Shown in pieces: positions 1-6,590 of a stretch of 10,395 nucleotides of DNA. Each line of letters starts with the position of its first letter. The stretch's first letter is position 1. Source of the DNA: Bacillota bacterium. Lineage in GTDB: Bacteria > Bacillota > Clostridia > Oscillospirales > Acutalibacteraceae. The translations under genes and the position numbers were made by a program. The stretch lies in NCBI GenBank assembly GCA_023458915.1, contig JAEWWM010000060.1:1-10395 (forward strand). Direction: 5' to 3'. Below the pieces are notes generated by a model. The model ran no database searches. It saw only the letters and a list, made by a program, of their open reading frames with translations, and was not told the origin of the DNA.

Positions 1-2
1 AA

Positions 3-173
3 AAACGTGCGACTTTCTACGATGAAGCAGAAACTTTAGCGTCCAAGTATGGTTTTGATTATCTAGATATGCGAGAGAAGGAATATGAACCTTATTTTAT
101 GAAAGATTCGCAGCACCTAGGCTGGAAGGGATGGCTTTACATTAATGAAAAAATTACAGAATATTTTAAATAA
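3..173 (+). CDS. dltD: DltD, C-terminal fragment (D-alanyl-teichoic acid transfer protein)
   Basis: Only the last 56 codons are in the window; the gene enters from the left in the frame starting at base 3 and stops with TAA. The fragment holds the block DSQHLGWKGWLYI (residues 35-47 of the fragment), which matches the highly conserved C-terminal DltD motif. In DltD structures the Asp and His of this D-x-x-H are the acid and base partners of the catalytic Ser, so D35 and H38 here are the likely equivalents. DltD is a membrane-anchored, extracellular SGNH-type protein that completes transfer of D-alanine to teichoic acid, together with DltA, DltC, DltB and DltX. The last 29 bases overlap the start of a small ORF that looks like dltX. 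The rest of the dlt operon should lie to the left. The fragment is short, but the motif is distinctive. Confidence 0.88.
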   Translation, partial: KRATFYDEAETLASKYGFDYLDMREKEYEPYFMKDSQHLGWKGWLYINEKITEYFK

Positions 174-291
174 AATAGCCAAAAATTATTTATTTAAAAT
201 ACTTTTTATTACTTTTTTGATTTTGCTAACTGTTTTTGCAATGCTGGAATTAAACGACAGCAAAATTACATTTATATATAACAATTTTTGA
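145..291 (+). CDS. dltX: DltX-like small membrane protein (48 aa)
   Basis: This is an ATG-started 48-residue ORF too short for many gene callers. It begins inside dltD (29-base overlap, different frame) and ends at TGA 289-291. The protein has a basic N-terminus (MKKLQNILNKIAKNY), one hydrophobic segment at about residues 16-34, a short polar linker, and the C-terminus ITFIYNNF. DltX proteins are about 50 residues with one membrane span and end in FIYNEF or a close variant. The C-terminal Tyr has been reported to carry D-alanine as an acyl intermediate between DltB and DltD; here that would be Y45. Size, topology, C-terminal motif and adjacency to dltD all agree. A purine-rich stretch within the GWKGW codons (about 126-134) may be the ribosome binding site, and the overlap suggests translational coupling. 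Oddities: dltX usually lies upstream of dltA, not after dltD, and the motif has Asn where Glu is usual. Confidence 0.8.
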   Translation: MKKLQNILNKIAKNYLFKILFITFLILLTVFAMLELNDSKITFIYNNF

Positions 292-299
292 AGTTTCAG

Positions 300-986
300 T
301 TATACATTATTCTTTCCGTCTTTACCAGCGGAAGACGTAGAAAAAATGCTTCTTATGTAAATTGCTCCTATGCTAGTTTGGCGCTTACACCAACTCCACC
401 AACCTTCTTTATTCTTAGTATCCTGCGCACCCGGACCAATATTAGAATTATTAGCAGGTGATGATGGTTGAATAGTGTCGGGGGAAATATCAACATCTAC
501 GAGATCATTTTCTTCATTAGTGCCACCACTCGTATTGCTCACGGGAACAGCAGATTTAACAGCATTGGTATTAGAGGCAATAATAACCGCGCGATCTGGA
601 GGAACAGGAAGCTTAGCGGTATTAGGGTCAACATCAACTACATAAGCTGAAGAAGTGCTAGTAGTACTACTTTTAGTTTGGCTGGAATCTGGAGAGAGTG
701 TGTTGGTAGTATCTTTTTTACCACCAAAAAGCCATCTTGCTACCCGTCCACCGTGTGATACCTTTTCATCTATATTTTTACCTATCGCGTTTGTAACCAT
801 TCTCTCTACACCAGCTGTATTACCAATTGTGCTTTTAACACTGTCAGCTGTTGCACTTAATTTATCAGCTGCTTTACCACATTTAACTAAAACTACTATT
901 ATGGCCGCCACTAAAGTGACAACAACAGGTGTAAATATACCTAATAAAATTTTTCCGGCTGTACTAAGAGAACCTGATGCTGCCAT
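300..986 (-). CDS. Unrecognised single-pass membrane protein with Ser/Thr/Pro-rich tail
   Basis: I do not recognise a family. I choose the ATG at 984-986 (228 aa, MAASGSLSTAG) because AAGGAG at 995-1000 lies 8 bases upstream; the in-frame GTG at 993-995 overlaps that site and is unlikely. Residues 13-35 form one strong hydrophobic helix, followed by Lys-Cys and an Ala/Ser-rich, probably helical stretch (38-75). That layout resembles DUF948-type proteins, but I cannot confirm homology. From about 90 the chain is Ser/Thr/Asn/Pro-rich and probably disordered. It contains two similar pieces, VVDVDPNTAKLP (116-127) and LVDVDISPDTIQP (162-174). An aromatic patch GWWSWCKR (195-202) and a weakly hydrophobic stretch IGAIYIRSIF (206-215) follow. 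A good promoter precedes it at 1039-1067, so it is probably transcribed alone. It ends 8 bases from the convergent dltX stop. Confidence 0.72.
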   Translation of the reverse strand: MAASGSLSTAGKILLGIFTPVVVTLVAAIIVVLVKCGKAADKLSATADSVKSTIGNTAGVERMVTNAIGKNIDEKVSHGGRVARWLFGGKKDTTNTLSPDSSQTKSSTTSTSSAYVVDVDPNTAKLPVPPDRAVIIASNTNAVKSAVPVSNTSGGTNEENDLVDVDISPDTIQPSSPANNSNIGPGAQDTKNKEGWWSWCKRQTSIGAIYIRSIFSTSSAGKDGKNNV

Positions 987-1038
987 AAAACACACTCCTT
1001 TTTGTTAACTATCCTTTTTATCAAGTTATTATAAATTA

Positions 1039-1067
1039 ATTATAACATAACTTATTTGAAATGTAAA
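1039..1067 (-). promoter_or_regulatory. Sigma-A-type promoter for the orphan membrane protein gene
   Basis: Read on the - strand: -35 TTTACA at 1062-1067 (5 of 6 to TTGACA), a spacer of exactly 17 bases, and -10 TATAAT at 1039-1044 (6 of 6). A second TATAAT lies at 1028-1033. The start point should fall near 1032, giving a leader of about 45 bases before the ATG at 986. It lies downstream of gyrA, so the gene need not depend on read-through. Confidence 0.72.
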
Positions 1068-1095
1068 AATTAAAAATCCCATAAGTAATCATTTT

Positions 1096-1134
1096 AGTTT
1101 TTTCTCCATCTGTTGTATAGCGGGAGAAAAAACT
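1096..1134. other. 12-bp perfect stem-loop just after gyrA
   Basis: AGTTTTTTCTCC (1096-1107) and GGAGAAAAAACT (1123-1134) are exact reverse complements separated by 15 bases. The structure starts 10 bases beyond the gyrA stop. Neither strand has a U-tract after the 3' arm; the T-run lies inside the stem. It is therefore not a textbook intrinsic terminator, though it could terminate, pause or protect the gyrA mRNA 3' end. Confidence 0.5.
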
Positions 1135-1143
1135 GCTAAATCT

Positions 1144-3615
1144 TTATTCTTGCTCATCTTCTCCAATATCAGGCTTATCATCTCTTGGAACACATGCTAC
1201 GGCAACTATTTTGCTTCCGCTTGCCAGGCCCATAACCTTTACCCCTTTTGAAGGCCTTGCGCATTTTCTTATTGTACCAGCTTCAATTCTAATAATAATT
1301 CCGCTGTCAGAAATAAGTATAACTTCTTGCTCGGAACTTACGCTATGAAGCGCGGCAACATCGCCATACTTTCTAGTGTGATAATTTATTACTCCTTGCC
1401 CGCCTCTGGATTGAATTCTATAATCCGACGGTGCAGAAAGCCTACCGTAACCGGTTTCTGAAACCGTTAAAATTAAACTGTCTTTCTGAACGATTATCAT
1501 GCCGACAACTTCATCATTTGCCCCGAGCCTAAGCGCACGAACGCCTCTTGCGCTGCGTCCTACAGCCCTTACATCAGTTTCGTTGAAACGTATTGCCTTG
1601 CCTTTTTTTGTTGCAATAATCATTTCCTGCGAACCGTCTGTAAGCCGTACCCATGCAAGTTCATCGCCATCGTCAAGATCAAGAGCAATAAGTCCATTTT
1701 TTCGCGCGGAATCAAATGCTTTAAGATCTGTTCTCTTTATTACACCTTTTTTAGTAACCATAATTAAATATTTATTTTCCTCAAAAGCAGTAACACGAAT
1801 TATCGAGGTTACTCTTTCATCTCCGGAAATCGGCAAAAGATTCGCAATATTAGTACCTTTCGAAGTTCTGGAACCTTCGTGAATTTCATAGCATTTAAGC
1901 CTGTACACTCTTCCGAAATTCGTGAAGAAAAGAACATAGTCATGCGTATTGATTATGAAAAGCTCGTTTACAACATCCTCGTCTCTACGGGTAAGACCGG
2001 CAATTCCTCTGCCGCCCCTTTTTTGGATTTTATAACTATCTAAGCTTTGGCGTTTAATGTAGCCAAACCTGGTCATAGTTAAAACGCATTCTTCTTTTGG
2101 AATAAGGTCTTCAATATCCACTTCTCCGCTGACATTTAAAATTTCAGTTCTTCTTTCATCGCCGAAATGTTTTTTTGCGTCTAACGCTTCAACTTTAATA
2201 ATTTCACGTACGCGATAATCGTTTGCGAGAATGTCTTTATAATCGGCTATTTTATTTGCAAGTTCTAAAAGCTCATCTTCAATTTTGTTTCTTTCAAGTC
2301 CTGTGAGCCTTCCGAGCGGCATTTGAACAATGGCCTGCGTTTGAATATCGTCAAGCCCAAATCTTTCAGAAAGTCTTTGTTTTCCTTCAGGAATGGACTT
2401 AGATGACCTAAGTATTGCAACAACTTCGTCAATAAAATCGAGCGCTATTTTGAGCCCTTCTAAAATATGCGCGCGTTCTTCGGCTTTTTTTAGGTCAAAA
2501 ACAACTCTTCTTGTTATAACTTCAATTTGGAATTTTATGTACTCTTCCAAAACTTGTTTTAAAGTGAGGATTTTCGGCTCACCGTTCACAATTGCGAGCA
2601 TTATGATACCAAAGGTTGTTTGAAGCTGCGAATAAGAATAAAGCTGATTTAAAGCCACTTGAGCGGAAGCGTCTTTTTTAACATCTATTTCAATGTGCAT
2701 TCCGTTTCTGTCAGAATGGTCTTCAATGTGCGAGATTCCTTCGATTTTTTTGTCTTTAATCATGTTGGCAATGCTTTCAACAAGCCTTGCTTTGTTAACT
2801 TGATAAGGCAGCTCTGTGACTATGATTTTAAATCTTGAGTTTTTCGCTTCCACGATTTCGGCCTTTGCACGAACAGTTACTTTCCCCCTGCCTGTCCCAT
2901 ATGCTGAGCGAATGCCGTTTTTCCCCATAATAGCCGCGCCGGTCGGAAAATCAGGACCTTTAACATGTTCCATTAAGTCATCGAGCTCTGCCTCAGGGTT
3001 ATCGATTAAATGGCACATTGCATCAATAACTTCATTCATGTTATGCGGTGGAATATTCGTTGCCATACCGACCGCTATTCCCGTTGAGCCATTAACAAGA
3101 AGATTTGGAAATTTTGAAGGAAGGACTGTTGGCTCTGTGAGCCTGTCATCATAGTTGGGAACAAAATCTACAGTTTCTTTATCAATGTCAGTAAGCATCT
3201 TTACAGCTATTTTGCTCATGCGTGATTCTGTATACCTGTAAGCCGCCGGCGGGTCGCCGTCTACAGAACCGAAGTTACCATGACCGTCAACCAGCATATA
3301 GCGCATAGAAAAATTCTGCGCCAAGCGGACTAAAGCATCATAAACTGAAGCATCACCGTGAGGATGATAACGCCCAAGTACCGAACCTACAGTATTTGCG
3401 CATTTTCTATAAGCTGCGCTAGGCCCTAAATTATCCTCAAACATGGTGTAAAGAATTCTTCTGTGAACGGGTTTTAAGCCGTCACGCACATCAGGAAGCG
3501 CTCTTGCAACTATTACGGACATAGAGTAATCCAAAAAGGATTTTTTCATTTCTTTTTCTATGTCAACTTCTATTACTTTTGATTCTATTATATTTTTTTC
3601 GTCCTGGTTATCCAT
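1144..3615 (-). CDS. gyrA: DNA gyrase subunit A
   Basis: The 823-aa protein has the full length expected for GyrA, the breakage-reunion subunit that with GyrB introduces negative supercoils using ATP. The start is the ATG at 3613-3615, with AAAGGGG 6 bases upstream. Visible landmarks: the winged-helix start DYSMSVIVARALPDVRDGLKPVHRRIL (29-55), the quinolone-region helix HPHGDASVYDALVR (84-97), the catalytic tyrosine Y128 in AYRYTE, QMPLGRLTGLE (431-441) at the coiled-coil gate, and the GyrA-box QKRGGRG (531-537), which marks a true gyrase rather than ParC. A six-bladed C-terminal region and an acidic tail ending GEDEQE follow. The position matching E. coli Ser83 is Ala89, while the Asp87 equivalent is kept (D93). 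It follows the YcxB-like gene after 140 bases, in which I see no convincing promoter or terminator, so it is probably co-transcribed from the promoter at 4544-4572. Confidence 0.98.
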   Translation of the reverse strand: MDNQDEKNIIESKVIEVDIEKEMKKSFLDYSMSVIVARALPDVRDGLKPVHRRILYTMFEDNLGPSAAYRKCANTVGSVLGRYHPHGDASVYDALVRLAQNFSMRYMLVDGHGNFGSVDGDPPAAYRYTESRMSKIAVKMLTDIDKETVDFVPNYDDRLTEPTVLPSKFPNLLVNGSTGIAVGMATNIPPHNMNEVIDAMCHLIDNPEAELDDLMEHVKGPDFPTGAAIMGKNGIRSAYGTGRGKVTVRAKAEIVEAKNSRFKIIVTELPYQVNKARLVESIANMIKDKKIEGISHIEDHSDRNGMHIEIDVKKDASAQVALNQLYSYSQLQTTFGIIMLAIVNGEPKILTLKQVLEEYIKFQIEVITRRVVFDLKKAEERAHILEGLKIALDFIDEVVAILRSSKSIPEGKQRLSERFGLDDIQTQAIVQMPLGRLTGLERNKIEDELLELANKIADYKDILANDYRVREIIKVEALDAKKHFGDERRTEILNVSGEVDIEDLIPKEECVLTMTRFGYIKRQSLDSYKIQKRGGRGIAGLTRRDEDVVNELFIINTHDYVLFFTNFGRVYRLKCYEIHEGSRTSKGTNIANLLPISGDERVTSIIRVTAFEENKYLIMVTKKGVIKRTDLKAFDSARKNGLIALDLDDGDELAWVRLTDGSQEMIIATKKGKAIRFNETDVRAVGRSARGVRALRLGANDEVVGMIIVQKDSLILTVSETGYGRLSAPSDYRIQSRGGQGVINYHTRKYGDVAALHSVSSEQEVILISDSGIIIRIEAGTIRKCARPSKGVKVMGLASGSKIVAVACVPRDDKPDIGEDEQE

Positions 3616-3755
3616 TAAATACCCCTTTGAATTATTAACAAACTAAAATTGGAATGTTGAGATTTTTTTTATAAGACTTCTTTCCAAAACTCAGTAGGAT
3701 TTCCTAAAAAGTAAGGAATACATATATTTTACTTGGGCAATTATCCGGGAGAAGT

Positions 3756-4466
3756 TTAATTTTTGTACCTTGGTTTTGCACCGGCAAGAAGCATCGCTTG
3801 GACATCCGCTTGAAATTCAGGTTCAACTGCACGAAGCGGAACCAATAAACTAGGGCCATCTTTTGAAAATATCATAATCATATCGTCAAATTCTTCGCTT
3901 TCGCAGGAACCATCAAGCGGAATTTCTCGGCACTGAGTTTTGCCTTCGATCTCGATTTTGTCAGGAAATATTTCAACTGACATCTCTTCATTTTTAAAAA
4001 GTTCTCTTATCAACTTTTTCATACCGAAAAACGGCACAAGCCACATGATAAATAAAGCAATTACCGGAAAAACCGCAAGCCATTTATAATATTCGCTGCC
4101 TGTAGCAATCGCAAGGATAATCATAGCGACAAAAACTATGTTTTGAATTACAGTGTGCTTTCTTTGAGCTTTTCTGTTTTGCCTGAATCCTTCGCTATGG
4201 CGAATGAAACTTCGAACTTCTTCGGGTTTTAGGGTATATTTTATTTTTATCCCCGTTGTTTCATCTTCGTACTCTTCGGCCTCATCGTCAACAACAATTT
4301 CAGCCTCTGAGCCGTCCCAATCCCCGGGCTTTCGAGCTTCATCATTTTCTTCGCTTATTGGTTCTGACTTTTCTGTTTCTGGTTGAACTTCGGGTAAATC
4401 GTCAACTTCTACGGTACTGCCGCTGTCCCCTGTGCTTTTAGGGGGGTATGAATCTTTACCTTTCAT
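3756..4466 (-). CDS. YcxB-like membrane protein with acidic N-terminal tail
   Basis: The 236-aa protein starts at the ATG at 4464-4466, with AAGGAG 4 bases upstream and a second AAAGGAG slightly further away. Residues 1-72 are highly acidic and Pro/Ser-rich, probably a disordered cytoplasmic tail. A short strand region follows (IKIKYTLKPEEVRSFIRH, 73-90), then a basic stretch (QNRKAQRKH) and two hydrophobic segments at about 105-122 and 128-148. The C-terminal domain begins MSVEIFPDKIEIEG (162-175) and ends with a VPLRAVEPEFQADVQAML stretch. Strand segment, paired TM helices, then a small beta-rich domain that ends on a short helix is the layout of YcxB-like proteins, whose function is unknown. 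The usual long acidic extension is not part of that family core. The gene has its own promoter and lies upstream of gyrA. The family call is moderate, from architecture rather than a search. Confidence 0.72.
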   Translation of the reverse strand: MKGKDSYPPKSTGDSGSTVEVDDLPEVQPETEKSEPISEENDEARKPGDWDGSEAEIVVDDEAEEYEDETTGIKIKYTLKPEEVRSFIRHSEGFRQNRKAQRKHTVIQNIVFVAMIILAIATGSEYYKWLAVFPVIALFIMWLVPFFGMKKLIRELFKNEEMSVEIFPDKIEIEGKTQCREIPLDGSCESEEFDDMIMIFSKDGPSLLVPLRAVEPEFQADVQAMLLAGAKPRYKN

Positions 4467-4543
4467 TTTTCTCCTTTTTGTCTCCTTTAAAAATTTTATA
4501 TTAGAACACTTAAAAATTAATTTTCTTGAATTTAATTATACAA

Positions 4544-4572
4544 ATTATACATCTTTAAAAACTAAATCGCAA
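4544..4572 (-). promoter_or_regulatory. Sigma-A-type promoter for the YcxB-like gene and gyrA
   Basis: On the - strand: -35 TTGCGA at 4567-4572 (4 of 6), a 17-base spacer, and -10 TATAAT at 4544-4549 (6 of 6). A second TATAAT lies 9 bases downstream at 4535-4540 without a good -35. Transcription would start near 4537, giving a leader of about 70 bases. This would let gyrA be expressed separately from gyrB. Confidence 0.65.
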
Positions 4573-4597
4573 TATCTGAGAGTATATTTGCTTTGTA

Positions 4598-4619
4598 GTG
4601 ATATCACATAAAATTTTAT
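4598..4619. repeat. Two adjoining perfect palindromes at the end of gyrB
   Basis: GTGATATCAC (4598-4607) and ATAAAATTTTAT (4608-4619) are perfect palindromes without loops and sit end to end; the second reaches the first base of the gyrB stop triplet. They lie 26 bases upstream of the -35 of the next promoter. An operator is possible, but short A+T palindromes are common by chance. Confidence 0.3.
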
Positions 4620-6559
4620 TACACATCTAAATTCTGAACATACTTAGCATTTTTCTCAATAAACTCACGCCTTGGCTCAACTTTATCGCCCATAAGTATG
4701 GTGAAAGTTTCATCCGCAGCAGCGGCGTCTTCGAGCGTGACTTTTAGCATTATACGCGTTTCGGGGTTCATGGTTGTTTCCCAAAGCTGTTCGGCATCCA
4801 TCTCACCAAGACCTTTGTAACGCTGAATGTCCGTGCCACCGCTGAATTCTTTAAGAATTCCGTCTCTTTCAGCATCGGAATAAGCATAGTGATGCTTTTT
4901 GTTTTTCGTGATTCTGTAAAGCGGGGGCTGAGCTATATATATGTGCCCATGTTCAATAACAGGCTTCATAAACCTGAAGAAAAATGTAAGAAGAAGCGTC
5001 CTGATATGCGAACCGTCAACGTCAGCATCCGCCATTATTATAACTTTGCCGTATCTAAGTTTTGAAACGTCAAAATCGTCGCCAATTCCGCATCCCATAG
5101 CCATTATAACAGGCATTAGTTTTTCATTTCCATAAACTTTGTCGAGCCTTGCTTTTTCAACATTAAGCATCTTACCCCAGAGCGGTAAAATCGCTTGGAA
5201 CTTGCGGTCACGCCCACTTTTTGCGGAGCCTCCTGCGGAATCTCCCTCAACAATATAAATTTCAGTTTCTTCAGGATTTTTGGACTGGCAATCAGCAAGC
5301 TTTCCGGGAAGTGAAGCTGTTTCCATTGCGGTTTTGCGGCGAACTAAATCTCTTGCTTTTTTTGCGGCATCTCTCGCTCTTGAAGCTGAGATTGCTTTAT
5401 CAACAATTGACCTCGCGACTGACGGGTTTTCTTCAAGGTACGCTGTTAATTTATCAGCGACTATTCCATCGATAAGCCCGCGAATTTCCGTATTTCCGAG
5501 TCTTGTCTTGGTTTGACCTTCAAACTGTGCGTTTTGAACTTTAACGCTGATTATCGCTGTTAAGCCTTCGCGAACATCCTCACCTGAAAAATTTCTATCA
5601 TTTTCTTTAAGAAGATTATATTTCCTGGCGTAATCGTTTATAACCCTCGTAAACGCGCGCTTAAAGCCTTCTTCGTGAGTTCCGCCATCCGTTGTATGAA
5701 TATTATTCGCAAAAGATAAAATAAGGTCGTTGTAGCTATCGTTAAACTGGAAAGCAACTTCGCCGCTGGCGGTGCCGTCCGGGAGCGCTCCCGAAAAGCT
5801 GATTACATCACTGTGAACTACCTCAAGCCCTCTCTTTTTATGTATATATTCTACGAAACTTTTTATGCCGCCTTCATATTTAAAATCATCCTCGCGCAGA
5901 TTTTCGTTATCTCTGGTATCTTTGAGAACAAGTTCTACTCCAGCATTTAAAAAAGCTTGTTCACGAAGCCTTGTTTGAAGAGTTTCATAATCATAAGCCG
6001 TTGTTTCTTTAAAAATTTCAGGGTCGGCTTTAAAAGTTATGATTGTGCCTTTTTCGCGTGCCACATCGACAACTTCAAGCTCGCTTACTATATCCCCACG
6101 CTCAAACCTTTGTTTGTAAACGTTTTCGCCATCACTAACTTCAACCTCAAGCCACTCGGAAAGAGCATTAACAACAGAGGCGCCGACTCCGTGCAAACCG
6201 CCTGAAACTTTATACCCGCTTCCGCCAAACTTTCCGCCGGCATGAAGAACTGTGAAAACAACTGTTACGGCAGGAATACCAGCAGTAGGATGCATTCCAA
6301 CTGGAATTCCTCTTCCGTTATCTTTAACTCTTATTATATCGCCGGGTAAAATATCAACTTCAATTTTATCGCAAAAACCCGCCAAAGCTTCGTCTATACC
6401 GTTATCTACAATTTCATAAACTAAATGATGCAGTCCTTTTGGACCTGTGGTTCCTATATACATTCCAGGTCTTTTTCTAACCGCCTCAAGACCTTCAAGA
6501 ACCTGTATTTCATTAGCTCCGTATTTTCCGCCGCTATGGCTTATCTCGTTATTTTCCAA
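4619..6559 (-). CDS. gyrB: DNA gyrase subunit B
   Basis: The 646-aa protein is the short Gram-positive form of the gyrase ATPase subunit, without the insert found in E. coli GyrB. The start is TTG at 6557-6559: GAGGGAA at 6567-6573 sits 7 bases upstream, the N-terminus aligns with other GyrB proteins, and the next in-frame Met is residue 33. Landmarks: RKRPGMYIG (28-36), the GHKL ATP-binding VDNGIDEALAG (51-61), DNGRGIP (80-86), GGLHGVG (120-126), TOPRIM EGDSAGG (438-444), the Mg-binding DADVDG (D511, D513, D515), RYKGLGEM (580-587) and the end KYVQNLDV. TOPRIM-type EGDSAGG with PLWGK fits GyrB; a distinction from ParE rests on the neighbourhood. At the position of E. coli Lys447 it has Trp461. 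It follows the zinc-ribbon gene by 31 bases and is probably in the dnaN-recF-remB unit. Confidence 0.98.
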   Translation of the reverse strand: MENNEISHSGGKYGANEIQVLEGLEAVRKRPGMYIGTTGPKGLHHLVYEIVDNGIDEALAGFCDKIEVDILPGDIIRVKDNGRGIPVGMHPTAGIPAVTVVFTVLHAGGKFGGSGYKVSGGLHGVGASVVNALSEWLEVEVSDGENVYKQRFERGDIVSELEVVDVAREKGTIITFKADPEIFKETTAYDYETLQTRLREQAFLNAGVELVLKDTRDNENLREDDFKYEGGIKSFVEYIHKKRGLEVVHSDVISFSGALPDGTASGEVAFQFNDSYNDLILSFANNIHTTDGGTHEEGFKRAFTRVINDYARKYNLLKENDRNFSGEDVREGLTAIISVKVQNAQFEGQTKTRLGNTEIRGLIDGIVADKLTAYLEENPSVARSIVDKAISASRARDAAKKARDLVRRKTAMETASLPGKLADCQSKNPEETEIYIVEGDSAGGSAKSGRDRKFQAILPLWGKMLNVEKARLDKVYGNEKLMPVIMAMGCGIGDDFDVSKLRYGKVIIMADADVDGSHIRTLLLTFFFRFMKPVIEHGHIYIAQPPLYRITKNKKHHYAYSDAERDGILKEFSGGTDIQRYKGLGEMDAEQLWETTMNPETRIMLKVTLEDAAAADETFTILMGDKVEPRREFIEKNAKYVQNLDV

Positions 6560-6590
6560 AATATAGTTCCCTCACTAACAATTTTTTATT

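Noticed and set aside
317..337. Inverted repeat CGTCTT...AAGACG near the dltX and orphan gene ends, considered as a terminator
   Set aside because: The stem is only 6 bp, lies inside the orphan coding sequence and has no U-tract after it on either strand.
987..995. GTG start three codons upstream for the orphan membrane protein
   Set aside because: It overlaps the AAGGAG site that serves the ATG at 986 with ideal spacing.
655..1008. A + strand ORF of 117 codons opposite the orphan gene
   Set aside because: It is antisense to a gene with promoter and Shine-Dalgarno, and its product is a low-complexity Leu/Thr/Pro-rich sequence without family features.
3616..3755. A separate gyrA promoter in the 140-base gap upstream of gyrA
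   Set aside because: A TATAAA-like -10 is present, but the hexamer 17 bases upstream (TACTGA) matches -35 poorly and other spacings are no better.
5116..5516. Several short ORFs on both strands inside gyrB
   Set aside because: They lie over the TOPRIM-coding region of a fully conserved gyrB and show no recognisable protein features.
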